Assembly (NCBI RefSeq): GCF_002434265.1
Contig: NZ_DJJS01000007.1
Span: 562,775 to 626,774, forward strand
Direction of reading: 5' to 3'
DNA length: 64,000 nucleotides
Source of the DNA: Pseudomonas sp. UBA6562
GTDB taxonomy: Bacteria; Pseudomonadota; Gammaproteobacteria; Pseudomonadales; Pseudomonadaceae
The notes beneath the pieces are model-generated. The model was given only the letters and a program-made list of their open reading frames with translations. It searched no databases and was not told the origin of the DNA. Positions 1 through 8,729 of the stretch are shown here, one piece after another. Positions within the stretch are counted from its first letter, which is position 1. Each line of letters starts with the position of its first letter. Position numbers and translations under genes: made by a program.

Positions 1-418
1 CCAGACGCCCGCTCAGCACCCCTTCGAGCATGGTCCCGGAGGGGCCGGTCGAGAGATCCAGGTCCACTTTCGGGTAGCGCTGGTTGTAAGCCGCGAGCAG
101 CGCTGGAATACGCACGGCGGCGGTGCTTTCCAGAGAGCCCAGGGCGAAGGTGCCTTGCGGGTCTTCACCGGCGACCGTCAGCCGCGCCTCATGCACCAGA
201 TCGAGAATGCGGCGGGTGTACTCGAGGAAATTCCACCCCGCTGGCGATAGGCGCAGGCGGCTCTTCTCACGGATGAACAAGTCGACGCCGAGGTCTTCCT
301 CCAGTTGCTTGATCCGTGTGGTGAGGTTCGAGGGCACGCGGTGGATCTGCTGTGCGGCGGCGCTGATGCTGCCATGCTCGGCTACGGCCTTGAATATTTC
401 CAGTTGCACCAGATCCAT
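1..418 (-). CDS. LysR-family regulator, PtrR-like (3' end outside window)
   Basis: The start is an ATG at 418 read on the minus strand, and the first 139 codons are present. The translation begins MDLVQLEIFKAVAEHGSISA and continues with a LysR helix-turn-helix (residues about 1-60, with the AAQQIHRVPSNLTTRIKQLE segment) and the beginning of the substrate-binding domain. The gene is divergent from the Sad-type succinate-semialdehyde dehydrogenase, the same arrangement as the E. coli ptrR (yneJ)-sad pair, where PtrR responds to putrescine catabolism. By context this is the local regulator of the dehydrogenase gene. The C-terminal effector domain cannot be seen, so the PtrR assignment rests on family plus neighbourhood. 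The ~105 bp divergent gap is AT-richer than its surroundings and should hold both promoters. Confidence 0.85.
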   Translation of the reverse strand, partial: MDLVQLEIFKAVAEHGSISAAAQQIHRVPSNLTTRIKQLEEDLGVDLFIREKSRLRLSPAGWNFLEYTRRILDLVHEARLTVAGEDPQGTFALGSLESTAAVRIPALLAAYNQRYPKVDLDLSTGPSGTMLEGVLSGRL

Positions 419-523
419 AATCATTCTCCAAACGTGAACATTGCGCTCATTATTATTCAGTTTTCAGTAGCAAGGCGAACCATTAGTCTGAACTCAATCA
501 CCCATGAGCACAGGTAGTTCGCC

Positions 524-1909
524 ATGACCACGATCAGCAGCCACACCCACGCCATCTCCGTCGATCCGTTCACCGGCGAACAGATCGGTCACTATCCGTT
601 CGACGATGCCGCCACTCAACAGGCCTCCCTGCAACGTGCGGCCGACGGCTTCAAGCAGTGGCGCAAGGTGTCGGTGGCAGAACGCAGCGAGCACCTGGCG
701 CGTTTGGCCGACACCCTCGAAGCCGGGGCCGAAGCCTTCGCGCAGATGATCGCCCGGGAAATCGGCAAGCCGATCAGCCAGGCCCGTGGCGAAGTCGGCA
801 AGTGCGTGGGCCTGTGCCGTTGGTACGCCGAACACGGTCCGGCCATGCTCGCCCCCGAAGCCACGCAGATCGCCACCGCGCGCATCGAGTACCGCCCGCT
901 GGGGCCGATCCTGGCGGTGATGCCGTGGAACTTCCCAGTCTGGCAAGTGCTGCGCGGCGCCGTTCCGGCGCTGCTGGCCGGCAACACCTATGTGCTCAAG
1001 CACGCTCCCAACGTGATGGGCAGCGCCTACCTGCTGCTGGAGCTGTTCCAGCGCGCCGGTCTGCCGCAGGGCGTCTTCGAGCTGCTCAACGTCACCCCCG
1101 ACGGTGTGACCCGTGCGATCAACGATCCGCGCATCGCCGCCGTCACCCTGACCGGCAGCGTGCGCGCCGGCATGGCGATCGGCGCCCAGGCAGGTGCCGC
1201 GTTGAAGAAGTGCGTGCTGGAACTCGGCGGTTCCGATCCGTTCATCGTGCTCGCCGACGCCGACCTGGACGCCGCCGTGAAGGCTTCGGTGATCGGTCGC
1301 TACCAGAACACCGGCCAGGTCTGCGCCGCTGCCAAGCGCATGATCGTCGAAGAAAGCGTGGTCGAGGCCTTCACCGCCAAGTTCGTCGAGGCGACGCGTG
1401 CCTTGACCGTGGGCAACCCGCTGCACGACGACACCTACATCGGCCCGATGGCACGCTTCGACCTGCGTGACGAGCTCGACGGCCAAGTCCAGGCCAGCCT
1501 TGCCGAAGGTGCCACGTTGCTGCTGGGCGGCCACAAACTCGAAGGCGTGGGCAACTTCTATGCACCCACCGTGCTGGGTGACGTGACCCGCGACATGACC
1601 GCCTTCCAGCAAGAGCTGTTCGGCCCCGTCGCGGCGATCATCAGCGCCCGGGACGCCGAGCACGCGGTGGAGCTGGCCAACGACAGCGAGTTCGGGCTGG
1701 CGGCGACCATCTACACGGCAGACCTGGCCTTGGCCGAACGCATGACCAGCGCCCTGGACACCGGTGGCGTGTTCATCAACGGCTATTGCGCTTCCGACCC
1801 CCGCGTGGCCTTCGGCGGCGTGAAGAAAAGCGGCTTCGGTCGCGAGCTGTCGCACTTCGGCGTACGCGAGTTCACCAACGTGCAGACCGTGTGGCTGGAC
1901 CGCAACTGA
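524..1909 (+). CDS. sad: NAD(P)-dependent succinate-semialdehyde dehydrogenase, Sad type
   Basis: This is an aldehyde dehydrogenase superfamily protein of 461 residues, matching the ~462-residue Sad/YneI subgroup rather than the longer GabD type. Sad oxidises succinate semialdehyde from putrescine/4-aminobutyrate degradation to succinate in the cytoplasm. Visible features are the MPWNFPVWQ cofactor-fold segment, the general-base glutamate in the ELGGSDP motif (about residue 233) and the nucleophilic cysteine in NTGQVCAAAKR (about residue 267). The ATG at 524 has a weak AGGT ribosome site before it. It is divergent from a LysR gene of PtrR type, which supports the assignment. Substrate specificity within the superfamily is inferred from length, subgroup look and neighbour. 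Confidence 0.85.
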   Translation: MTTISSHTHAISVDPFTGEQIGHYPFDDAATQQASLQRAADGFKQWRKVSVAERSEHLARLADTLEAGAEAFAQMIAREIGKPISQARGEVGKCVGLCRWYAEHGPAMLAPEATQIATARIEYRPLGPILAVMPWNFPVWQVLRGAVPALLAGNTYVLKHAPNVMGSAYLLLELFQRAGLPQGVFELLNVTPDGVTRAINDPRIAAVTLTGSVRAGMAIGAQAGAALKKCVLELGGSDPFIVLADADLDAAVKASVIGRYQNTGQVCAAAKRMIVEESVVEAFTAKFVEATRALTVGNPLHDDTYIGPMARFDLRDELDGQVQASLAEGATLLLGGHKLEGVGNFYAPTVLGDVTRDMTAFQQELFGPVAAIISARDAEHAVELANDSEFGLAATIYTADLALAERMTSALDTGGVFINGYCASDPRVAFGGVKKSGFGRELSHFGVREFTNVQTVWLDRN

Positions 1910-1925
1910 CCGACCGGGCCGCGCT

Positions 1926-3839
1926 TCAGCCGCGGCCTTGGTCCTTGACCCAATCGAGCACCCCGCCCGGCACGATCAATTCGTGCCGGGCGCGCGAGCA
2001 GGCGGTGTACAAACCGGCCAGGGTGCGCGCACGCTCGTTGCGCCCACCACCGGCACTGGGCGAGACCATGAGCTCTGGCGAGACCATCACACGTGAGAAT
2101 TCGCGGTTCTTCACGTCTTCCACACGGGCCAGGAACAGGGTCGGCGTCTTGGTCCAGCGGTAGCGGCTCTTGGCCTTGGCGAAGTCTTCGGCGGTATAGC
2201 CCCTGCGCAGCATCTGCGCCACGGCGGTGAAGGCGCGGTCGTCGCTCTTGTCCTGCTCCAGGGCCTGCCAGCTGGCATATCGGAACAACAGGCGGTGGCG
2301 TGGCCGAGTGCCGTAGCGGAACAGCTCGATGCAGTCTTCGACGAACAGCTCGAATTCCTTGCGCGCTTCGGGCAACAGCACGAACGGCACCCGTTGGTGG
2401 CTCAGGCGCTGAAACCAGCCGAACAGGCCCCACTCGTCGTCCACCAGCAGCACAGTGGGCTGCTCGGGCACGCTTACCGCATCGTAGAAGCTGATCCGGG
2501 TGTAATGCTCGGCCGTGCCGGTGAACGCGGCCTGGATGCTGGCCGGATGGGCTTCGATCAGGGGGTTGAGCACCGCGTCCATGGCCGGGCCTGCGCGTAG
2601 TGAGCGGTGGATGATGCGCTGGCGGATGAAGCTGCCGTGGTGGGCGCTCAGGCCGTTGAGGTTTTGCAGCTCGTCGCCCAAGGCGATGATCGATTGCGGG
2701 CTGCGGTCGAGAATCGCCAGCATGGGCGCCGACAGTTCGTGGGCCTCGTCGACGATGGCATGGCTGAAGCGGCCGTCGATCACCTCGTCGAGCAGTGACA
2801 GCAGCTTGATGCGGTGGTAGTCGCGGATCGGCAGTTGCACCTCGCGCGCCGAAGGGCGGATCAGTTCTTGCCAGTAGCGCCGGGCCATCTCCAGCAATAC
2901 TTCCTGGTCGAGCGTCGTCAGCCCCGGCCCGGCCCACGGCAAGTGGCGCAGTTGCACGTCTGGCTCACCGCCGTGGCAGAAGCTGCGCACCGCACCGATG
3001 CACACGGCGACCACCTCGCGCGCCGCCAGCGGGCCGACGTCGGGGATGCCCAGCCACTGCACGACCTTGGCCTCCTGCGGCCGCCACGACAGCTTGGTGC
3101 GGTAACGGTCGCGCACGCGCCAGCCTTGGGCCGTCTGGTCGCGGTCGAGGATCAGGTCGGCCAGCTGGCCGAAGGTCAGCGCGGTGAACGCATCGGCGTT
3201 CTTGACCCGTGCCTGCAACGCCCGCAACTGCGCCTCGGTGCGCGCCAACAGCAAGGTGCGCGGCGGCTCCAGCAGGCGCGCCAACTGATGGATGAGGAAC
3301 GTCTTGCCGGTCCCGGCGAACCCCTGCACTGCCACCGACTCTTCGGCACCGCAAAGGAATTCGCGCAGCAGCCGTTGCTGCGGGTCGCTCAACACCAGGT
3401 CGCTGGCCAACCCCGGCAGTGGCGCAGGATGCAGTGGCGTGACGTGCTGGCGATAGCGCGGCGAGAAGCCGAAATCCCAGCCCCCTTCGGGCGTACGCAA
3501 GCTGGATCTGTCGAGCGCCACCTCGGCATCGAGCAGGCCAATGGCATTGACGCCCAGCAGGCCCAGACCCTTGGCGAAGGTAACGGCCTCGAAGCGCTGG
3601 CGCACCTGCTCCAGAAACCGACCCGGTGCGTTGGCCTCGACTTCGTCGGCGATCGCCAGCACCTCGGCGAAGCGCCGCTCCAAGGCTTCCACCCCCAGCG
3701 CCGTCGTGGTCTGGCGCGGCAAGTTGAGGATGAACAGGATTGCGGCGGCTTGCAGGGCATCGGCCTGGCGCAGCAAGCCGTGATCGGCGCCGCGGGCCAA
3801 AGCCTCGGCGTCGTCGTGGGTCAGGGGCAGGTAGAACAT
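1926..3839 (-). CDS. SF1 helicase-like P-loop ATPase (second gene of a helicase pair)
   Basis: The protein has 637 residues. The ATG at 3839 was chosen over an in-frame codon 39 bp upstream because a GAGG site lies seven bases before it. Walker A is GFAGTGKT (about residue 180) after an N-terminal region of roughly 165 residues that I do not recognise. Walker B reads AIVDEAHEL, and a late YTACSRARHELIV segment matches SF1 motif VI. The DEAH-type box and the long N-terminus set it apart from classical UvrD. No nuclease motif is visible. It lies 74 bp downstream of a larger UvrD-like helicase gene on the same strand, so they are probably co-transcribed. The function is unknown; DNA or RNA remodelling is the family expectation. 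Confidence 0.72.
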   Translation of the reverse strand: MFYLPLTHDDAEALARGADHGLLRQADALQAAAILFILNLPRQTTTALGVEALERRFAEVLAIADEVEANAPGRFLEQVRQRFEAVTFAKGLGLLGVNAIGLLDAEVALDRSSLRTPEGGWDFGFSPRYRQHVTPLHPAPLPGLASDLVLSDPQQRLLREFLCGAEESVAVQGFAGTGKTFLIHQLARLLEPPRTLLLARTEAQLRALQARVKNADAFTALTFGQLADLILDRDQTAQGWRVRDRYRTKLSWRPQEAKVVQWLGIPDVGPLAAREVVAVCIGAVRSFCHGGEPDVQLRHLPWAGPGLTTLDQEVLLEMARRYWQELIRPSAREVQLPIRDYHRIKLLSLLDEVIDGRFSHAIVDEAHELSAPMLAILDRSPQSIIALGDELQNLNGLSAHHGSFIRQRIIHRSLRAGPAMDAVLNPLIEAHPASIQAAFTGTAEHYTRISFYDAVSVPEQPTVLLVDDEWGLFGWFQRLSHQRVPFVLLPEARKEFELFVEDCIELFRYGTRPRHRLLFRYASWQALEQDKSDDRAFTAVAQMLRRGYTAEDFAKAKSRYRWTKTPTLFLARVEDVKNREFSRVMVSPELMVSPSAGGGRNERARTLAGLYTACSRARHELIVPGGVLDWVKDQGRG

Positions 3840-3913
3840 CGGCACCTCGGCGAACAATGCCCGGCACCATACCAACAATCGCTGCGCCCTGCCCGATTGG
3901 CGCTACCTGAGCC

Positions 3914-6385
3914 TCAAGGCAAGCGTTGGTCGTCGAAACAAGGCAGCTGGCTCTGCACCTGATTGGACGCCCGCGGCACCTGCGCCGCATCGGTGCTGGG
4001 CTTTTCCACGTGCCAGTAGCAGTACCGGACCGCGCGGGTCACGGCCACATACGCCAGGCGTTGCACTTCGTCTTTCTGCGCAGTGTCGAACGGCTGTGCG
4101 TCGCCTGCACGGCCTAGGCCAGCCAGGCGATACACCTGGTTCTTGTAGGGCGAGCTGGTCTGGTACTGGCAGTCGCCGAGCATGAACACCGCATCGGCCT
4201 GCAAGCCCTTGGCGCTATGGTAGGTCAACTGGCGCAGGCGCCGTTCTGCGGCGGGCAACCTAGAATCGGCTTTAACTACAGCTTCAATATGCTCTGAAAT
4301 CAATAACTTATCGCTTCCTTTTCGAAACAACATCATAACCGTTTCGCCCGCGTCGTAGTGCTCTTTGAGCGTTGCGGCGAGGGCCGCCTCATTACGGTCC
4401 ATGACGTTGACCGGCGTATTGGGCAGCGCCGCCGCCAAGCCGCTCGCCGTGGCCTTCTTGCCGGGGATCGCAGGCGTACCGCGCACTAGGTGCTCGGCCG
4501 CATCGATGATCGACTGCTGGCTGCGGTAGTTTTCCACCATCATCACCCGGGTATGGCTTGGCGACAGGAAGGTCTTGGTGAAGGCCATGAAGAAGGTCGG
4601 CGAGCTGCCGCGCCAGCCGTAGATCGATTGCCAGTCGTCGCCCACGCACAACAGGGACGACTGCTGCGCATTGCGCCCTGCATGCAGCTGCGGGCCACGG
4701 CGACGGATCTCCCTAAGGCTGGCCCGCAGCCAGCTGACGATCTGCGGCGAGACGTCCTGGAATTCGTCGACCATCACGTGCGCCAGCGGGCGCAGAAGCG
4801 GGTCGGGCAGCAGATGCAGGTTCTCCGGGTGGCGCTCGCTGAACAGCGCGAACATGCGGTTGTAGGTCATCACCGGCGGCGACTGCGCCAGCAGATGGGC
4901 CTCCAGTGCCTGATGGTACAGCGCTAGCGCCTCGAAAAAGGCAGCATCGCTGTCCCCTGGCGCGAAGCGCATCCCCGCCACCGCAGCATTGACCTCCAGA
5001 CCAAGGTTTTCGATGAAGTTGCTGGCGGCGACGAACGCATCGAGCAACGGTGCGGCAGCCAGCTCGCCTTTGACCTTGAATTCGAAGCCAGGCCCGGCTA
5101 CCGCCTCCCCGGCCAGGGCCGCCGCCAAGCGCTTTGCCGAAGCATAGTTGTCCAGCCATATCAAAGGTTTATCGCAGAAAGCTTGAAACAAGGTGCGTTT
5201 GACAGCCCATTCTGCGCGCACTGTGAGCTTGGCACCGGGGCGTTGGTATTGCGCGCTTTCGTTAGGATCGAAACCCAGCATGACCCAGGCATCCAGCCCT
5301 TCCAAGCGACCATGGACGTGGAAACGGCTGCCACGGATCTCAAGGGTTTCGCGGCACGGCTCGATACCCTGGATCGGCCAGGCGCCTGCGGCGAACCACA
5401 GGTCTTCGATCACATCGCACAGCTCTTCGTCGCGCTGGGCGGCAAGCTGGGTCACCTGCGCGCGTTTCTGCACGTCCGGGTGCTCGGGGTCCAGGGCCTT
5501 CAATTGCAAAGCCTCGCAGCGCATCTGGGCGACCAGTTCGGCGAAACGCGGGCTGCTGTGCAACAGGTCGCGATAGCACAGGTTCATCTGCTGGCGCTGT
5601 GCCTCGTTCAAGCGCAAGTCGAACGGGTTGCTGTCGGCGTCTTGCTCACGGCCTTGCGGCAGATCGTTGCCCAGCGTCTCGAACGCGCGCAACTCGCCAA
5701 AGCCCGGAAGGCCGCGTACCCAAGGCAGGATGCGTGAATGGAAGGTGCGCACCAGGTCACGGGCCTGTGCCGGGTCCAGGGCTACTTGCCAGAGGCCGAA
5801 CACGTGCAGCAGCCGCTTGATGAAGTCCTTGCGCGATTCACGGGTGAAGGTCACCACCGTCATGGCGTCGAGTTCGAAGCCCAGGTAGCGGTGCAGCAAC
5901 AGCAGCCGCAGCACCAAGGACGTCGACTTGCCGGCCCCCGCTCCGGCCACCACGCAGGTGGACGGGGTGTCGCTGAAGATCAACTTCCATTGCGCCGCAC
6001 TCGGCTGGGCGGTGGCCGGCAGGCGCTCGGCGACATCAGCCTTGAAACGCTTCTTCAGTTCGGCGCTTAGTGGCAGGCGCCAATCTTCGAACAGGTTCAA
6101 GTCCTGCCCAGGCACGGCGGGTGTGGGTTCGCGGCTGTCGCGAATCACCAGCACCTGGCGACCGGCCTCGAAACCTTCGGCATGCCCTTGTTCGAAGCCT
6201 TCCCGACTGCCCTGGCCATGGCCTTTGCGTTGGCCGCTGGCGTGGCCGAGGAACCAGGAGTCGCGATGCTGTGCCTGCAACCCGCTCAGGCCGCGGCCCA
6301 ACAGCCGCGCCGCGAACCGACGCAACCAGGGCAATTGGGCCGGAGGGGTCAGCGCCGGTGGCACCTCGGGGAAGTCGTCGGACAC
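3914..6385 (-). CDS. UvrD-like superfamily 1A DNA helicase with Gly-rich N-terminus
   Basis: This protein has 823 residues from a GTG at 6385, selected because AAGGAAA lies eight bases upstream and no better in-frame start has a ribosome site. Family motifs are complete: a Q-motif-like segment, Walker A AGAGAGKS (about residues 147-154), TFTRESRKDF (motif Ia), MVDEFQDVSPQ (Walker B, DEFQD type), GDDWQSIYGWRGS (motif III), TYHSAKGLQAD (motif V) and YVAVTRAVRY (motif VI). The first ~75 residues carry repeated Gly-His/Glu-Gly units (GHASGQRKGHGQG, EGFEQGHAEGFEAG) not typical of UvrD or Rep. There is no C-terminal nuclease. A codon stretch near 4259-4345 is much AT-richer than the rest of the gene. 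It is the first gene of a two-helicase unit; its biological role is not known to me. Confidence 0.8.
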   Translation of the reverse strand: MSDDFPEVPPALTPPAQLPWLRRFAARLLGRGLSGLQAQHRDSWFLGHASGQRKGHGQGSREGFEQGHAEGFEAGRQVLVIRDSREPTPAVPGQDLNLFEDWRLPLSAELKKRFKADVAERLPATAQPSAAQWKLIFSDTPSTCVVAGAGAGKSTSLVLRLLLLHRYLGFELDAMTVVTFTRESRKDFIKRLLHVFGLWQVALDPAQARDLVRTFHSRILPWVRGLPGFGELRAFETLGNDLPQGREQDADSNPFDLRLNEAQRQQMNLCYRDLLHSSPRFAELVAQMRCEALQLKALDPEHPDVQKRAQVTQLAAQRDEELCDVIEDLWFAAGAWPIQGIEPCRETLEIRGSRFHVHGRLEGLDAWVMLGFDPNESAQYQRPGAKLTVRAEWAVKRTLFQAFCDKPLIWLDNYASAKRLAAALAGEAVAGPGFEFKVKGELAAAPLLDAFVAASNFIENLGLEVNAAVAGMRFAPGDSDAAFFEALALYHQALEAHLLAQSPPVMTYNRMFALFSERHPENLHLLPDPLLRPLAHVMVDEFQDVSPQIVSWLRASLREIRRRGPQLHAGRNAQQSSLLCVGDDWQSIYGWRGSSPTFFMAFTKTFLSPSHTRVMMVENYRSQQSIIDAAEHLVRGTPAIPGKKATASGLAAALPNTPVNVMDRNEAALAATLKEHYDAGETVMMLFRKGSDKLLISEHIEAVVKADSRLPAAERRLRQLTYHSAKGLQADAVFMLGDCQYQTSSPYKNQVYRLAGLGRAGDAQPFDTAQKDEVQRLAYVAVTRAVRYCYWHVEKPSTDAAQVPRASNQVQSQLPCFDDQRLP

Positions 6386-6607
6386 GGTCGTTTCCTTGTT
6401 CTTCAAATCAACGCGGCATGTTCGCCGCATCTGTAGGAAAGCGCCAGCGATTGCTTGTAGATCAGGGCATTAGCCGATGAATCGCAGGCAGATACGCAAG
6501 TAAATATATCTATTAATCGAATACTTTAAAGCCAAAATTTACGCTTTTTATCGATGATTCGAGCGCGCATGATGAATCCATTCCACCTTCCCACCTTGGA
6601 GCCTCCC

Positions 6608-7306
6608 ATGCTGCAACTGCGCCCCTTCGCAACCCTTGGCCACGCCAACCATGGCTGGCTCGATGCCCACCACCATTTCTCCTTCGCCGAGTACCACGAC
6701 CCGGCCCGCATGAACTGGGGCAACCTGCGGGTCTGGAATGACGATCTGATCGCTGCCGGCAGCGGCTTCCCTGCCCACCCGCATCGCGACATGGAAATCA
6801 TCACCTATGTTCGTGAAGGTGCCATCAGCCACGAAGACAGCCTGGGCAACAAGGGCCGCACCGAAGCCGGCGACGTGCAGGTGATGAGCGCAGGCACCGG
6901 TATCGTGCACAGCGAATGGAACAGCGAGCCGGTCGATGTGCGTCTTTTCCAGATCTGGATCATTCCGGAGCGCCGTGGCGATGCGCCCTCCTGGGGCACC
7001 CGGCCCTTCCCGCGCGGCGAGCGCGACGAAGGCTTCGTGACCCTGGCCAGCGGTCGCGACGGCGATGACGACGCCCTGCGCATCCGCGCCGATGCGCGCC
7101 TGGCCGCCGCCACGGTGCGCGCGGGCGACACCGCGGTGTACACCTTCGAACCTGGCCGACGTGGGTACCTGGTACCGGCGCGCGGTGTGATCGAGGTCAA
7201 CGGGCTGCGTGCCAATGCGCGCGATGGCGTGGCGATCGAGCAGGAACGCGAAGTGCACGTGACGGCCATCGAAGACGCCGAGATCGTGTTGGTCGACGTG
7301 GCCTGA
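6608..7306 (+). CDS. Pirin-family protein (YhhW-like quercetinase)
   Basis: The protein has 232 residues from an ATG at 6608, preceded by GGAG at a good distance; an upstream in-frame start lacks a ribosome site. It is a bicupin whose N-terminal cupin holds the metal-ligand set in FPAHPHRDMEIITYV and the later HEDSLG and HSEWNSE segments (three His and one Glu). Members of this family bind Fe or other divalent metals, and E. coli YhhW opens quercetin; the physiological role in Pseudomonas is not settled. It stands alone between the divergent helicase pair and the mexEF-oprN operon. The 220 bp before it include an AT-rich stretch at about 6498-6562 that probably carries promoters for both directions. 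Confidence 0.85.
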   Translation: MLQLRPFATLGHANHGWLDAHHHFSFAEYHDPARMNWGNLRVWNDDLIAAGSGFPAHPHRDMEIITYVREGAISHEDSLGNKGRTEAGDVQVMSAGTGIVHSEWNSEPVDVRLFQIWIIPERRGDAPSWGTRPFPRGERDEGFVTLASGRDGDDDALRIRADARLAAATVRAGDTAVYTFEPGRRGYLVPARGVIEVNGLRANARDGVAIEQEREVHVTAIEDAEIVLVDVA

Positions 7307-7372
7307 TCGAACGGGTGGGCGGTCCTCACTGGGTCCGCCTATCGCCGTTATCGACTGGCAGACATACTTTGC

Positions 7373-7396
7373 ATCATTCAGATCGATAATAACCTT
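7373..7396 (+). promoter_or_regulatory. MexT-type nod box upstream of mexE
   Basis: The sequence reads ATCA, five bases, ATCGAT, four bases, ACCTT. The MexT consensus described for P. aeruginosa mexEF-oprN is ATCA-N5-GTCGAT-N4-ACYAT, so only two bases differ and both spacers are exact. The box lies about 80 bp before the mexE start. The assignment of MexT as the regulator is inferred from the match, because no mexT gene is present next to the operon here. Confidence 0.7.
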
Positions 7397-7475
7397 CGTC
7401 CCATTCGATTCGTCCGCTTCATGCCACCCGCGCACACTCCGCCCACTTTCCTATCGGTCAATGGCGGGCTCTCCC

Positions 7476-8717
7476 ATGCAACGTTCCTCCCTTCCCTTGC
7501 GTTTTCCCCTGGCGGCCCTGGCCGTACTGGTGATCAGCGCTTGCGGCCGCGCGCCCGACGCGGTGCAGGCGCCCGCAGCTCCCAAGGTCACCGTGGCCAA
7601 AGTGATCGAACAGCCGATCAACGAATGGGACGAGTTCACCGGCCGCCTGGAAGCGCCGGAAACCGTCGAGGTGCGGCCACGGGTTTCCGGGCAGATCGAC
7701 CGTGTGGCCTTCACCGAGGGTGCGCAGGTCAAGCAAGGCGACCTGCTGTTCCAGATCGACCCGCGCCCCTTCCAGGCCGAAGTGCGACGCCTGGAGGCGC
7801 AACTGCAGCAGGCCCGCGCCAATGCCAGCCGCAGTGACAACGAAGCCCAGCGCGGTGCCCGTCTGCGCGACAGCAACGCCATTTCCGCAGAACTCGCCGA
7901 ATCGCGCAGCAGCGCTGCCGCCGAAGCCAAGGCCGGTGTCGCGGCGATCCAGGCCCAGCTCGACCTGGCGCGCCTGAACCTGAGCTTCACCCGCGTCACC
8001 GCACCCATCGCCGGGCGCGTAGGCCGCGCGCAGTTCACTGCGGGCAATATCGTCAGCGCCGACGTCACGCCGCTGACCACGCTGGTGTCCACCGACAAGG
8101 TCTACGCCTACTTCGACGCCGACGAGCGCGTCTACCTCAAGTACGCCCAGCTCGCCCGCCAAGGCCAGCGCGGCCAGACCACCCCGGTGTACCTGGGCCT
8201 GAGCAACGAGGTCGACACCCCGCACCTGGGCCAGATGAACTTCGTCGACAACCAGGTCAACCCGCGTACCGGCACCATTCGCGGCCGCGCCGTGTTCGAC
8301 AATGGCGACGGGGCGTTCACCCCCGGCCTCTACGCGCGGCTGAAACTGGTCGGCAGCGCCCAGTACGACGCCGTGTTGATCAACGACGAAGCCGTGGGCA
8401 CGGACCTGGGCAAGAAGTTCGTGCTGGTGATGGACAAAGACGACACCGCCGCCTACCGCAGCGTCGAACTCGGGCCCAAGCTCGAAGGCCTGCGCATCGT
8501 GCGCAGCGGCCTCGGCAAGGACGACCGCATCGTGGTCAAGGGCCTGCAACGGGTGCGCCCCGGCAGCAAGGTCACGCCCCAGGAAGCGCCGATGGCCAGC
8601 GATGCCACCCTCGCCGCCCTCGCCCGTCAGCGCCAGGCGCTGCAAGCCAGCCAGCCGGCCCCCAAGGCCGCAGCGGGCGACGCCAAGCTCGCCAGCGTTT
8701 CGGCCCCTCGCGGCTAA
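7476..8717 (+). CDS. mexE: RND efflux periplasmic adaptor MexE
   Basis: This is a 413-residue membrane-fusion lipoprotein of a tripartite RND pump. The start at 7476 gives MQRSSLPLRF, matching the known MexE N-terminus; an in-frame ATG 15 bp upstream has no ribosome site. The signal peptide ends in a lipobox (LVISAC, Cys23). The biotinyl-lipoyl half (GRLEAPETVEVRPRVSGQID), the coiled-coil hairpin of Ala/Gln-rich helices and the beta-barrel domain follow in order. It links MexF in the inner membrane with OprN in the outer membrane. MexEF-OprN of P. aeruginosa exports chloramphenicol, quinolones, trimethoprim and quorum-sensing precursors. It is the first gene of the operon, with mexF 12 bp downstream. 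Confidence 0.93.
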   Translation: MQRSSLPLRFPLAALAVLVISACGRAPDAVQAPAAPKVTVAKVIEQPINEWDEFTGRLEAPETVEVRPRVSGQIDRVAFTEGAQVKQGDLLFQIDPRPFQAEVRRLEAQLQQARANASRSDNEAQRGARLRDSNAISAELAESRSSAAAEAKAGVAAIQAQLDLARLNLSFTRVTAPIAGRVGRAQFTAGNIVSADVTPLTTLVSTDKVYAYFDADERVYLKYAQLARQGQRGQTTPVYLGLSNEVDTPHLGQMNFVDNQVNPRTGTIRGRAVFDNGDGAFTPGLYARLKLVGSAQYDAVLINDEAVGTDLGKKFVLVMDKDDTAAYRSVELGPKLEGLRIVRSGLGKDDRIVVKGLQRVRPGSKVTPQEAPMASDATLAALARQRQALQASQPAPKAAAGDAKLASVSAPRG

Positions 8718-8729
8718 GGACTCAGACCG

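Noticed and set aside
494..1855. 453-codon reading frame antisense to the Sad-type dehydrogenase gene
   Set aside because: High GC leaves long antisense frames open; composition is Gly/His/Val-rich without domain, and the sense strand encodes a clear enzyme.
6157..6245. Repeated units in the helicase gene as a possible CRISPR or tandem repeat array
   Set aside because: They are short glycine-codon repeats inside a coding frame, not regular repeats with spacers. No CRISPR array was seen in the window.
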